A program made the position numbers and the translations under genes. Below are positions 47,399-56,575 of a DNA stretch of 64,000 bases, one piece after another. The number at the start of each line of letters is the position of its first letter. Position 1 is the stretch's first letter. The notes beneath the pieces were generated by a model that worked only from the letters and a program-made list of their open reading frames with translations, ran no database searches and had not been told where the DNA came from. This DNA is from Amorphoplanes digitatis. GTDB lineage: Bacteria; Actinomycetota; Actinomycetes; Mycobacteriales; Micromonosporaceae. The stretch lies in contig NZ_JACHNH010000001.1 of the NCBI RefSeq assembly GCF_014205335.1, positions 6,566,501 through 6,630,500 on the forward strand, written 5' to 3'.

Positions 47399-50300
47399 TC
47401 AGCCCATGCGGGTCAGGGCCGAGCGGACGCGGGCCAGGTCACGGCGGCGGCGTTCCAGGGTCATCGCGAGGGCGACGAGCAGCAGCCCGGCGACCGCGAG
47501 CGGGATCCACCGCGGCAGCAGATCCCAGGCCAGCACCGCCTCGTGCAGGGCGACCGCGGCCAGGACGCTGCCGCCGGCGACCACCGGCGCCTGCAGGCGG
47601 GCGTGTGCGCCGGCCAGCAGGACGGTCAGGGCGCCGAGGCCGAGCAGCAGCCGCCGCAGCGGCTCGCCCTCTCCCGTCAGGACCGAGGCCAGCGTCGGCA
47701 GCAGCGCCGCGGCCAGCGCCGGGCCGTACGCGATCCAGCTCGACAGCTCGCCCCGGCCGCGGCGGGCCAGCCAGCCGATGAGCAGCGCGACGGCGGCGGC
47801 CGGCAGCGTGTACGCCTCGACGATCGCGACCCGCTCACCCGCGAGCAGCAGCCACCAGGCGCCGAGTTCGGTGAGCACCGCCGCGGTGAAGTGTCCACGC
47901 CGGACGGTCGCGGACTCGCCGGGGCGCAGCGCCCGCAGCCCGAGCGCCAGCCCCCAGAACGTGCAGACGGCGGCCGCGTGCCGGATCGACCCGGCGGTGA
48001 GCAGCAGCGCGACGAGCGCACCCGCGTGCCCGGCGGCCTGCACCGCGCGGCCCTCGTGCGGCCGGCGCGACGCGAGCGCCGTGCCGAGCGCCAGCAGCAC
48101 CGCGGCGGTGCCCAGCACCGCGAACGCCGTGGTGTGCAGGGGCAGGCCGGCCGCGCGGCCCGCCGTGAAGCCGAGCGTCAGGGCCGCGGCGGCGGCGCCG
48201 AGGCCGCCCAGCAGCCGGGCCGCGAGGTCGCGGCCGGCCACGCTCACCACGGCGGCGGCGACCAGGGCGAGGCCGAGCGCCGCCAGGGTCGCGCCGCGGG
48301 TCGGCAGCGATCCGGCGAGGCCCGCGCCGGTGAGCGCGGCACCGGTCACACCCGCGGCGACCCGGGCCGGGCCGAAGAAGGACGGCAGCCCGACCGCGAG
48401 CAGGCCGGCCAGGCCGAGGAGCAGGCTCGCGGCCGGCACGGCGGGCCACTGTGCGCCGGCCGCGGCGAGGCCCGCCGGGACCAGCACGGCCAGGAGCGGC
48501 GCGACGGCGCAGGCCGCGGTCCGCGGGCCGCGCGCGGCCAGCACCGCGAGCGCGACGGCCACGGCGAACACCCCGAGCGCGGCCACGTCGGCGACCGCAA
48601 CCGGGCCGGCGCCGGTGCCGTCCGGCACGCCGGTCCACACCCGGGACATCCACTCGTACGGGCGCAGGAGCACGGCGGACAGGCTCGGCGCGGTCGTCGC
48701 GAGCAGCACGAGTCCGAGCGGCAGCGCGGCCGCCCGGGCCCAGACGGTCGCCGAGAAGGTCAGCGCGACGAGCAGCAGCCCGATCGCCGCGTACAGCGCG
48801 GGCGAGTCGCCCGAGGCGAGCGCCCAGGCGGGCGCCGGCACGGCGCCGAGCAGGACGGCGGCCAGCACGTACGGCCGGTAGCCCCGGGCGGTCAGGTGCA
48901 GCGCGCCGGTCAGCAGCGCGACGGCCGCCAGCGCCGCCCGGCTCTGCGCCGGTGCGGCCAGGGACAGCGCGGCCGCGCCGGTCCAGGCCGCCGCGGGCAC
49001 CGCGAGGAGCCCGACGGTGAGCGCGATTCCGGTGAGCGGCCGCGGTGCACGCCGGGAGGCCACCGCGGTGCCGGCGCCGAGGGCGGCGACCGCGGACAGG
49101 GTCGCGCAGGCGACGCCCGGGCTCGCGAGGGCGACCGTCACGGCGTGGACGGTGAGCGCCGCCGCGACCGTGGCGGGCCAGGCCGGCGCCACCCGCAGCG
49201 CGCACGCCAGCGCCGCCGCGACGACGATCAGGTCGAGGACCGGCGCGGCCCACCAGTGCATTCCGAGGGCGGCCGGCGCCGAGACGGCGGCCAGCGCGGC
49301 GCCGCCGAGCAGCACCTGCGGCTGGAGCATGCGCGGAACCAGCACCACCAGGGCGACGGTGTTCAGCGCGATGACGGCGAGCAGGCGCCAGTCGGCGGCT
49401 CCCGCGATCATCGCGGCGGCCAGGAACGGTACCGGCGCGGCGGCGACGACCAGCGCGCCGATCCACGGCCCGCGGCGTACCTGTGCCGGCAGCACCCGGT
49501 TCGCCGCCGTCACCAGGACCGCCACCGCCGCGACGACGGCGGCGATCAGCACCGGGGCGAGGAAGCTCCCGCCGGCGACCGCCGCGAAGCGGCCGGCGGC
49601 CGGCGCCAGGGCGACAACGAACAGGCCACCGGTGATCGCCTGCGCCGCCCGGGCCCGGGCCAGGACCGCCGCCGCCACCGTCAGCCCGGCGGCGGCGACC
49701 AGCGCGGTCGCGGCCGGCGCGGCCTCCACCGTCGTCTCGGCGACGGCCAGCGCGAACAGCGCCGACAGGCCCGCCGAGCCGACCGCGACCGCGCCGAGCG
49801 CGTAGGCCGTGACAGCCACCGCGTTCGGCGCCGACCGTCCCAGGTGGATCACCACGAGGTTCATGACGGCGACGCCGGTCAGCACGTACGCCCAGCCCGC
49901 CGCGTCCGGCTCGAACGGCGCGGCGAGCAGCGGCAGCACCGGCTGGGCCACGATCAGCGCCGCGAAGCGCGGGCCGATCAGCCCGGTGACGTGCTCGTAC
50001 CCGGCGGCGACCGCGGCCGTGACGGCGCAGACCGCACCGGCGTACCCGAGCGCCGAGTAGTCCGCGACGCCGAACAGGTTCACGTACCAGGCCGCGTACC
50101 CGTCGAGCAGCACCAGCAGCAGCCCGACCGCCGCGAAGGTCTCCGCCGTCGCGCGCAGGTTGCGCCGCAGCGCGAGATGCGGCACCGCCAGGGACACGAC
50201 GGTGAATCCGGCGAGCAGCAGCGCCCGCCCGCCGACGCCGAACTGCGCCCAGGCGACCGCGGTGAAGACGATCGCCGCGACGCCGAGCAGCAGGCCGCCC

Positions 50301-50641
50301 AGGAGGAACAGCACGTTCTGCACCAGCCTGGTCGACGCCTCCTTGGTGCGCGGCGCCGCAGCGGGCCGGGCGGCCGGCACGACCACCGGCACGGCCGCCG
50401 CCGCCAGCGCCGCGCGAACCCGGGTCGCCGCGTCCTCGCGCGACCGCCAGGCCTGCCGCAGCGCCGCGTCGGCCGCCGAGACCGCCTCGCGGGCGCCGGC
50501 GAGCCGGGCGGTGAGCACCGGGATCTCCGCGTCGAGACGGACGACCTCGGCGGCGTCGGTGTCCGGGCCGCGGCCGCAGCCGGGACAGCCGGAGGTCAGG
50601 TTCGCCGGAGCATGGCAGTACGGGCACGGATACGAGGTCAC
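47399..50641 (-). CDS. Giant polytopic membrane protein with zinc ribbon (SCO7613-like)
   Basis: Protein of 1080 residues. The N-terminus MTSYPCPYCHAPANLTSGCPGCGRGP is a zinc ribbon with two CxxC pairs, followed by a helical segment rich in Ala and Arg (about 35-90) and then about 30 hydrophobic helices, nearly without loops, made up mainly of Ala, Val, Leu and Gly. This matches the actinobacterial family called SCO7613 C-terminal domain-containing membrane protein. The function is unknown; sensing of membrane state or transport are guesses. The GTG start at 50641 is supported by TSYPCPYC directly after it. A 1176-codon open frame on the opposite strand is an artefact of high GC. Confidence 0.82.
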   Translation of the reverse strand: MTSYPCPYCHAPANLTSGCPGCGRGPDTDAAEVVRLDAEIPVLTARLAGAREAVSAADAALRQAWRSREDAATRVRAALAAAAVPVVVPAARPAAAPRTKEASTRLVQNVLFLLGGLLLGVAAIVFTAVAWAQFGVGGRALLLAGFTVVSLAVPHLALRRNLRATAETFAAVGLLLVLLDGYAAWYVNLFGVADYSALGYAGAVCAVTAAVAAGYEHVTGLIGPRFAALIVAQPVLPLLAAPFEPDAAGWAYVLTGVAVMNLVVIHLGRSAPNAVAVTAYALGAVAVGSAGLSALFALAVAETTVEAAPAATALVAAAGLTVAAAVLARARAAQAITGGLFVVALAPAAGRFAAVAGGSFLAPVLIAAVVAAVAVLVTAANRVLPAQVRRGPWIGALVVAAAPVPFLAAAMIAGAADWRLLAVIALNTVALVVLVPRMLQPQVLLGGAALAAVSAPAALGMHWWAAPVLDLIVVAAALACALRVAPAWPATVAAALTVHAVTVALASPGVACATLSAVAALGAGTAVASRRAPRPLTGIALTVGLLAVPAAAWTGAAALSLAAPAQSRAALAAVALLTGALHLTARGYRPYVLAAVLLGAVPAPAWALASGDSPALYAAIGLLLVALTFSATVWARAAALPLGLVLLATTAPSLSAVLLRPYEWMSRVWTGVPDGTGAGPVAVADVAALGVFAVAVALAVLAARGPRTAACAVAPLLAVLVPAGLAAAGAQWPAVPAASLLLGLAGLLAVGLPSFFGPARVAAGVTGAALTGAGLAGSLPTRGATLAALGLALVAAAVVSVAGRDLAARLLGGLGAAAAALTLGFTAGRAAGLPLHTTAFAVLGTAAVLLALGTALASRRPHEGRAVQAAGHAGALVALLLTAGSIRHAAAVCTFWGLALGLRALRPGESATVRRGHFTAAVLTELGAWWLLLAGERVAIVEAYTLPAAAVALLIGWLARRGRGELSSWIAYGPALAAALLPTLASVLTGEGEPLRRLLLGLGALTVLLAGAHARLQAPVVAGGSVLAAVALHEAVLAWDLLPRWIPLAVAGLLLVALAMTLERRRRDLARVRSALTRMG

Positions 50642-50705
50642 GCGACGATAATCGCCGCCCGCGGCGTTCGGCTCCTGAGCCCGCGTACCTAAAACCGGTA
50701 GCTGA

Positions 50706-51539
50706 TCAGCGGCCGGTCAGCTCGGCGATCGCGGCCTCCCACTTCTCCAGCCTGGGCTCGACCACGTCCCACGGCCCGGAGGGCAGCCAGTACGAGGCGC
50801 GGCGCACGCCCGCGTTCGCGAGCTGTTCGAGGGCCTTCGGCTGGGCCGGCACGCTGAGCACCTGCACCTCGATCGGCCGGTCCGCGCGGGCCTCCAGTTC
50901 GGCGATCCGCTCGAAGAGGTCCCGGTCGTGCCACTGCGGGAACCAGCCGTCGCCCCAGGCCAGCACCCGGTCGAGCACGGTGGGGCCGGCGCCGCCGACG
51001 AGCACGGGCGGCCAGGGGCCCTGCACCGGCTTGGGCCACGACCAGATCCGGTCGAAGTTCACGAACGGTCCCGAGTAGGAGGCCTCGTCCTGCGTCCAGA
51101 TCGCCTGCATCGCCTGGACCCGGTCGGTGAGCAGGGCCATTCGGGTACGCGGGTCGGTGCCGTGGTTGGCCATCTCCTCGCGGTTCCAGCCGGCGCCGAC
51201 GCCGAACTCGAGCCGGCCCCCGGAGAGGTGGTCGACGCTGGCGACCTCGTTGGCGGTGATGATCGGGTCGCGCTCGACGACCAGGCACACGCCGCTGCCG
51301 ATCCGGATCCGGCTGGTCGCGGCCGCCGCCGCGGTCAGCGCGACGAACAGGTCGTAGCAGTGCGAGTACTTGCTGGGTAGTTCGCGGCTGCCGTCGCCCC
51401 AGGGGCTCTCCCGGCTGGCCGGGATGTGGGTGTGCTCGGGGAAGAAGAGGGCGTCCTGTCCGCGCTCCTCGACCAGCCGGGCGAGCGCACCGGGGCCGAT
51501 GCCGTCATGGGTGGGGAAGTAACCGACACCGAACTCCAT
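50706..51539 (-). CDS. LLM-class F420-dependent oxidoreductase
   Basis: Protein of 277 residues of the luciferase-like monooxygenase superfamily with a TIM-barrel core. Typical marks: MEFGVGYFPTHDGIGPGALARLVEERGQDALFFPEHTHIP, IRIGSGVCLVVERDPIITANEVASVDHLSGGRLEFGVGAGWNREEM and PPVLVGGAGPTVLDRVLAWGDGWFP. The sequence type is that of F420-dependent enzymes in actinomycetes, such as the group with Mer- or FGD-like folds; FMN use cannot be excluded. The substrate is unknown. Its start is 10 bases from the stop of the GH63-like gene on the same strand, so the two are probably co-transcribed. Confidence 0.85.
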   Translation of the reverse strand: MEFGVGYFPTHDGIGPGALARLVEERGQDALFFPEHTHIPASRESPWGDGSRELPSKYSHCYDLFVALTAAAAATSRIRIGSGVCLVVERDPIITANEVASVDHLSGGRLEFGVGAGWNREEMANHGTDPRTRMALLTDRVQAMQAIWTQDEASYSGPFVNFDRIWSWPKPVQGPWPPVLVGGAGPTVLDRVLAWGDGWFPQWHDRDLFERIAELEARADRPIEVQVLSVPAQPKALEQLANAGVRRASYWLPSGPWDVVEPRLEKWEAAIAELTGR

Positions 51540-51549
51540 GTGACCGATC

Positions 51550-54156
51550 CTATCGATGCAGAGTCAGAATCAGATCCACCACAAGTGCCGTCCAGCCGGT
51601 CTGATGCCAGGCGCCGAGGCCCGCGCCGTCGTCGCCGTTGAAGTACTCGGGGAAGGCGAGCAGGTCCTTCCAGTCCGGATGGTTCTGGAAGATCTCCGTG
51701 GCGCCGTACATCGGCCTGCGCCCCCACGAGTCCGGCACGAACAGCGAGATGAGCCGCCGGGACAGGTCGTCGGCGACCGCGCTCAGCGGCATCTTCGTCT
51801 GCGAGCCGGTCGGGTACTCCACCATCAGGTCGGGGCCGTAGAACGCCGCGAACTCGCGCAGCGCCTCGATGAGCAGGTAGTTGGTCGGCATCCAGACCGG
51901 GCCGCGCCAGTTGGAGTTGCCGCCGAACAGCCCGCTCGTGCTCTCCGCCGGTTCGTAGCCGACCGTGAAATCCGAGCCGCCGAGCGACACCGTGAACGGC
52001 TTCTCCCGGTGCGCGCGCGACAGCGTTCTGAGCCCGTACGGGGAAAGGAACTCCTCCGGGTCGAGCATCCGGGCCAGGATCCGCAGCAGCTGGTCCTGGC
52101 CGACCATGGAGAGCAGCCGCTGCTGGCGGCCGTCGGTCGCGAGCCGGCGCGCGCTGATCACGTCGGCGTACTCGGGGGCGTTGGCGAGCAGCCAGCGCAG
52201 CCGCGCGCCCAGCCCGGGCAGCCGGTTCAGGGTGCCGGCGCTGAGCGTGGTGGTGGCGGCCAGCGGCAGCAGCCCGACGATGGAACGCGCCTTGAGCGGC
52301 ATCCGGTGCCCGTCGGGCAGGCGCAGCACGTCGTAGAAGAAGCAGTCCTCGTCGTCCCAGAGCCCCTGCCGGTATGCCGCCTCGGCGATGTAGGCGAAGT
52401 GCTCGAAGAACTTGGTGACCATGTCCTCGTAGGTGCGGTCGTGCAGGGCGAGGCGGATGGACATGTCGAGCAGGTTGAGCGCGTACATGGCCATCCAGCC
52501 GGTGCCGTCGGACTGCTCCAGCACGCCGGCGACGGGCAGCGCCGCGGAGCGGTCGAACGGGCCGACGTTGTCCAGGCCGAGGAAGCCGCCCTCGAAGACG
52601 TTGTTGCCGCCGACGTCCTTGCGGTTGACCCACCAGGTGAAGTTCAGCAGCAGCTTGTGCATGATCCGGGCGAGGAAGTCGTGGTCGCGGCCGCCGTCGA
52701 TCTCGAAGACCCGCAGCGCGGCCCAGGCGTGCACCGGCGGGTTGACGTCGCCGAACGACCACTCGTACGCGGGGATCTGCCCGTTGGGGTGCATGTACCA
52801 CTCGCGCAGCAACAGCAGCAGCTGCGACTTGGCGAATCCGGGGTCGACGCGGGCGATCGAGACACAGTGGAACGCCAGGTCCCACGCCGCGTACCAGGGG
52901 TATTCCCAGGGGTCCGGCATCGAGATGATGTCGAAGCTGTTCATGTGCCACCAGGCGTTGTTGCGCCCGTAGCGCCGGCCCGGGGGCGGCGGCGCGGAGC
53001 CGGGGTCGCCGCGCAACCACTGCTTGACGTCGAAGTGGTAGAACTGCTTGCCCCACATCAGCCCGGCGATGCCCTGCCGCACGACGGCGGCCTCCTCGGC
53101 GGACGCGGCGGCGGGTACCAGTTCGGCGAAGTAGGCGTCGGCCTCGGCCCGCCGGTCGCGGACCACGGCGGCGAAGCCGTCGCCGAGGTCGAGCGGGTCG
53201 GCCGCCTCGTCGGACCGGGCCAGGCGCAGCCGGATCTCCCGGGTCTCCCCCGGGCCCAGCGTCAGCTCGTAGTGCAGCGCGCCCTTGGTGCCGACGCCGG
53301 CCGGGTTGACGGTCGGCGCGCCGGCCACGAGGTGGTCGTTGATGCCGTCCTTGGGGTACGTGCTGGTGCCGGGCAGGCCCCAGAGCCGCTGCGCGTTCGT
53401 CTCGTTGTCGCACATCAGCGCCGGCGGCGCGCCCTCGCCCTCCAGCGTGATGTGGCCGAGGCCGCGGTGCTGCCCGGCGAGCCGCCCGGGTCCGCCGAGG
53501 ATGGTCGGGACCCGGCGGTTCGGCAGCCCCCACGACCAGGTGTTGCGGAACCACAGCGACGGCAGCACGTGCAGCGTCTCCGCCTCGGGGCCGCGGTTGG
53601 AGACGGTCACCACGATGCACATGTCGTCGACGCCGGCCTTGGCGTAGTCGACGGTGACGGCCCAGAACCGGTCCTCGTCGAAGACGCCGGTGTCGATCAG
53701 CTCGAACTCGGGGTCCTCCCGCGACCGGTGCCCGTTGACCCGGACCAGCTCGTCGTAGGGGAAGGCGGCCTGCGGATAGTGGTAGCGCCAGCTCATCCAC
53801 GAGTGGGTCGGCGTCGAGTCCTGGTACCACCAGTAGTCCTTGGCGTCCTCGCCGTGGTTGCCGCCGTCGCCGCCGAGGCCGAACATCCGCTCCTTGAGGA
53901 TCGGATCCTGGCCGTTCCACAGCGCCAGGGCGAAACAGAACGTCTGCCGGTCGTCGCAGACTCCGGCCATGCCGTCGTCGTTCCACCGGTACGCCCGGGA
54001 GCGCGCGTGGTCGTGCGGGAAGTAGTCCCAGGCGGTGCCGTGCTCGCTGTAGTCCTCCCGGACAGTGCCCCACGCCCGCTCGGCGAGGTAGGGGCCCCAG
54101 GCACGCCACGGCTGCTCGCCGGAGTCGGCCTGCGCCAGCCGCTCACGCTCCGCCAC
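51550..54156 (-). CDS. GH63-like glycosidase (MGH1-like)
   Basis: Enzyme of about 868 residues related to glycoside hydrolase family 63 and mannosylglycerate hydrolase-like (MGH1) proteins, with an (alpha/alpha)6 catalytic barrel. Characteristic are WGPYLAERAWGTVREDYSEHGTAWDYFPHDHARSRAYRW, GGDGGNHGEDAKDYWWYQDSTPTHSWMSWRYHYPQ, NPPVHAWAALRVFE, EGGFLGLDNVGPFDRS, and the C-terminal NSNWRGPVWMPTNYLLIEAL with the AWHQTGWTALVVDLI end. No signal peptide is visible. The substrate could be a glucosylglycerate- or trehalose-like compatible solute. GTG 54156 is used; GTG 54168 is in frame with poorer spacing. Confidence 0.85.
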   Translation of the reverse strand: MAERERLAQADSGEQPWRAWGPYLAERAWGTVREDYSEHGTAWDYFPHDHARSRAYRWNDDGMAGVCDDRQTFCFALALWNGQDPILKERMFGLGGDGGNHGEDAKDYWWYQDSTPTHSWMSWRYHYPQAAFPYDELVRVNGHRSREDPEFELIDTGVFDEDRFWAVTVDYAKAGVDDMCIVVTVSNRGPEAETLHVLPSLWFRNTWSWGLPNRRVPTILGGPGRLAGQHRGLGHITLEGEGAPPALMCDNETNAQRLWGLPGTSTYPKDGINDHLVAGAPTVNPAGVGTKGALHYELTLGPGETREIRLRLARSDEAADPLDLGDGFAAVVRDRRAEADAYFAELVPAAASAEEAAVVRQGIAGLMWGKQFYHFDVKQWLRGDPGSAPPPPGRRYGRNNAWWHMNSFDIISMPDPWEYPWYAAWDLAFHCVSIARVDPGFAKSQLLLLLREWYMHPNGQIPAYEWSFGDVNPPVHAWAALRVFEIDGGRDHDFLARIMHKLLLNFTWWVNRKDVGGNNVFEGGFLGLDNVGPFDRSAALPVAGVLEQSDGTGWMAMYALNLLDMSIRLALHDRTYEDMVTKFFEHFAYIAEAAYRQGLWDDEDCFFYDVLRLPDGHRMPLKARSIVGLLPLAATTTLSAGTLNRLPGLGARLRWLLANAPEYADVISARRLATDGRQQRLLSMVGQDQLLRILARMLDPEEFLSPYGLRTLSRAHREKPFTVSLGGSDFTVGYEPAESTSGLFGGNSNWRGPVWMPTNYLLIEALREFAAFYGPDLMVEYPTGSQTKMPLSAVADDLSRRLISLFVPDSWGRRPMYGATEIFQNHPDWKDLLAFPEYFNGDDGAGLGAWHQTGWTALVVDLILTLHR

Positions 54157-54197
54157 GCCGCCGCACACCCCCTATCCGCCCCGGGAACCCCGACATT

Positions 54198-54225
54198 GTT
54201 ACTGACAGGTGTTACGAACACTAAC
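54198..54225 (+). promoter_or_regulatory. GTTAC-type operator candidate before the GH63 gene
   Basis: The stretch GTTACTGAC, AG, GTGTTACGAAC (54198-54219) matches 17 of 22 positions of the site upstream of the GH13 gene at 25088. Overlapping it is the perfect palindrome GTGTT-ACG-AACAC (54209-54221). The region is the divergent promoter of the GH63-like and TauE-like genes. Confidence 0.5.
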
Positions 54226-54277
54226 GGACCGCGTGCCGAAGTTTGGGCGCTCCGGGGACCGTGCGAGGGTTCCACCC

Positions 54278-55063
54278 GTGACATGGACCGAGGCCCTGCT
54301 GAGCATCGCGGCCGGATTGATCATTTCGGTGGTCACCACCCCGGTCGGCGTCTCCGGCGCGGTGTTCCTGCTCCCGGTCCAGCTCAGCGTGCTCGCGGTA
54401 CCCAATCCTGCGGTGACGCCGACGAATCTGCTGTTCAACGTCGTCTCCGGCCCGGGTGCCCTGCTGCGGTACGGCCGGCGCGGCGGCCTCGCCGGCCCGC
54501 TGACCCGGCTGCTGCTGGTCGGCACCCTGCCGGGCGTGGTCGTCGGCGCGGTGGTGCGGGTCTTCGTCGTGCCCGGCCCGGACGTGTTCCGGCTCATCGT
54601 CAGCGTCCTGCTGCTGCCCCTCGGCGTGTGGCTCTGCCTGCGCCCGCCGGTGCCGCAGCCCCGTACCCCCGCGATGTCCCGCCGCGGGATCACCGCGCTG
54701 GCGCTGGGCGTCGGGGTGGTCGGCGGCGTCTACGGCATCGGCGGCGGATCCATCATCGGTCCCGTCCTGGCCGGCCGGGGCATGCCGATGGCGGTGGTCG
54801 CGCCCGCGGCGCTGGCCACGACCTTCGTCACCTCCGTCGCCGGCGCGGCGGCCTTCGCGGTGCTCGCGCTGACCGGGCGCGGCGACATCGCGCCGGACTG
54901 GGGCGTCGGGATCCTGTGCGGGGCCGGCGGGCTCGTCGGCGGCTACCTGGGCGCCCGCCTGCAACCCCGGCTGCCCGAGCGCGCGCTGCGGCTGGTGCTC
55001 GGCGGGCTGGCCATCGCGCTGGCCGTGCTCTACACCGGCCAGGCCGTGCTGCGGTCGAGCTGA
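54278..55063 (+). CDS. TauE/SafE-family membrane permease
   Basis: Membrane protein of 261 residues with about eight helices in two homologous halves, typical of the sulfite exporter TauE/SafE (DUF81) family. Marks are VVTTPVGVSGAVFLLPVQLSVL in the first half and GVVGGVYGIGGGSIIGPVL in the second. The family exports sulfur-containing or other small anions. GTG 54278 is preferred, with GAGGG upstream; the frame is open back to 54209, but that would pass through the operator candidate. It diverges from the GH63-like gene. Confidence 0.88.
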   Translation: MTWTEALLSIAAGLIISVVTTPVGVSGAVFLLPVQLSVLAVPNPAVTPTNLLFNVVSGPGALLRYGRRGGLAGPLTRLLLVGTLPGVVVGAVVRVFVVPGPDVFRLIVSVLLLPLGVWLCLRPPVPQPRTPAMSRRGITALALGVGVVGGVYGIGGGSIIGPVLAGRGMPMAVVAPAALATTFVTSVAGAAAFAVLALTGRGDIAPDWGVGILCGAGGLVGGYLGARLQPRLPERALRLVLGGLAIALAVLYTGQAVLRSS

Positions 55064-55093
55064 GGTTCGTCATGAGCCGAGGACCCGGGTCGG

Positions 55094-55330
55094 TCATCGG
55101 CCGGCCTCCCATCCGCGGGTCAGGCGGGCCGCGGGGTACGGCCCGTACCGGCGGTCAGCGGGCGGGTGTCCGACGAGGTACCGCGGGCCGCCGGGATCGT
55201 CCTCGATATCGGTGACCACGGCGTGACTGTGGACGGTGAGCTCGACGGGATCGAAGTTCGCGGTCTGCACCGTGACCCGGTCGCCGACCGCAAGGGTGCC
55301 CACCGCCCCGGCCTCATGTCGATCTCGCAT
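55094..55330 (-). CDS. Small hypothetical protein
   Basis: Protein of 78 residues beginning MRDRHEAGAVGTLAVGDRVTVQTANFDPVELTVHSHAVVTDIEDDPGG, likely a small beta barrel of SH3 style judging by alternating hydrophobic strands, ending in VGHPPADRRYGPYPAARLTRG. GGGAGGCGTGAGCG upstream of the ATG gives a good ribosome binding site. The gene diverges from the XRE regulator. No family recognised; DUF-type nucleic-acid-binding barrels are one possibility. Confidence 0.6.
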   Translation of the reverse strand: MRDRHEAGAVGTLAVGDRVTVQTANFDPVELTVHSHAVVTDIEDDPGGPRYLVGHPPADRRYGPYPAARLTRGWEAGR

Positions 55331-55450
55331 CGCTCACGCCTCCCTCGATCTCGCGGCCCAACCACTCGCCGCCTCGTGGTGTAGCGTCGCGAGAGCGCAC
55401 TGTGATCAGTAGCACTCTGGGGTTTTCAGGCGTTTTCAAAAGGTGGTCGG

Positions 55451-56530
55451 ATGGACGACCTGAGAGCGAGACTTCGCGAGGCCAGAGAGGCCGAAGGAAA
55501 GAAGGCGTCCGCGGTGGCGGCGCGGGCACACATCAGCGCAGCGCACCTGAGCAACATCGAGGCATGTCGGCGCAGCCTCACCGACACGGTCCTTCTCGCC
55601 TATGCCCAGGTGCTCGGGGAGGACTGCATGCAACGTCGAGGTCTGATACTCGGCGCCATCGGTGCGGGAGTGCTGGGGCCCGTCGCCGCGCGCGAGCTGA
55701 TACGCGGCGGTTTCACAGCGGCCCTGGCGAAGCGCGGCGCCGAAGACGAATGGCGAGCCCAGGTCATCCAATATGGCCGGGACTACATGGAGATCGGCGC
55801 GGCGGCGCTCCAGGACCGGCTCGCCACCGACCTCGTGCTGGTTCAGCAGCAGCTCAACTCCCCCGGCATGTGGGCGTCGGCCGCACGGCTGCTCACCACC
55901 TACGGCAAGACCACCGGCGACCCGGTCGAGGCCCTGCGCTGGTACCGGATCGCCGCGGCGGCCGCCGACCGGTCCGAAGATCTCGGCGTACGGGTCTGGG
56001 TCCGCGGACGCGCCGCGATCGCCCTCGCGTACGAGGGTGCGGCTCTTGCCACGGCGGAGCGGCTCGCCGACCAGGCGATCGGCCTTTCCGACCGGCCGTC
56101 ACTCGGACGGCTGAACTCGCTGGTCGCCCGCGCCCACGTCGCCGCCGGTCGCGGCGACCACCGTGGGGCCGTGGCCGCGGATTCCGAGGCGAGGCGGGTA
56201 TTCGATCGGGTCGCGTCGCCCGACGGCGAGATCTCCGACTTCGCGGTTCCGCCGTGGCGCATGGCGACCTTCCGGTCGATGCTGTGGGCCCGGCTCGGCG
56301 ACGTCCGCCGGGGCGAGCAGGCCCAGGCCGAGGCCGACGGCGGGCGACCGGCGGAGCTGACCCGGTTCGCCACACATATCGAGCTGCACCGCGGCCTGAT
56401 GTTGGCGCACGCCGGCGACAAATCCGGCGGTCTGGAGTACGCGAGGGCGGCGATGGACGCCCTACCGGCCGAGCGGCGGTCGCAGACGCTGCGGCTGGTG
56501 CTCGACGAGGTTGCGCGTGCCGTTGCCTGA
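55451..56530 (+). CDS. XRE-family regulator with TPR-like C-terminus
   Basis: Transcription regulator of 359 residues. An N-terminal helix-turn-helix (about 4-60: LRARLREAREAEGKKASAVAARAHISAAHLSNIEACRRSLT) is followed by a short hydrophobic stretch, GLILGAIGAGVLGPVAA (about 63-82), and a helical repeat region that resembles the tetratricopeptide sensors of actinomycete XRE regulators. These often control antibiotic or development genes and may sense a peptide. AAGGTGG upstream of the ATG is a good ribosome binding site. It has no obvious partner gene here; the next gene is a NUDIX hydrolase. Confidence 0.82.
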   Translation: MDDLRARLREAREAEGKKASAVAARAHISAAHLSNIEACRRSLTDTVLLAYAQVLGEDCMQRRGLILGAIGAGVLGPVAARELIRGGFTAALAKRGAEDEWRAQVIQYGRDYMEIGAAALQDRLATDLVLVQQQLNSPGMWASAARLLTTYGKTTGDPVEALRWYRIAAAAADRSEDLGVRVWVRGRAAIALAYEGAALATAERLADQAIGLSDRPSLGRLNSLVARAHVAAGRGDHRGAVAADSEARRVFDRVASPDGEISDFAVPPWRMATFRSMLWARLGDVRRGEQAQAEADGGRPAELTRFATHIELHRGLMLAHAGDKSGGLEYARAAMDALPAERRSQTLRLVLDEVARAVA

Positions 56531-56575
56531 GCACAGGTGGGGCGGCTGCGTGACCAGGTTGGTTAGGGTCGCGGC

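Noticed and set aside
47162..50692. A 1176-codon open frame on the plus strand opposite the large membrane protein
   Set aside because: It is Arg/Gly/Gln-rich with no domain, as expected for the antisense of a GC-rich coding region. The minus-strand frame has a zinc ribbon and regular membrane helices.
51556..55215. A 1219-codon open frame on the plus strand across the GH63-like gene
   Set aside because: Low-complexity shadow; the minus strand encodes a full glycosidase and the frame also runs out of phase through the TauE-like gene.
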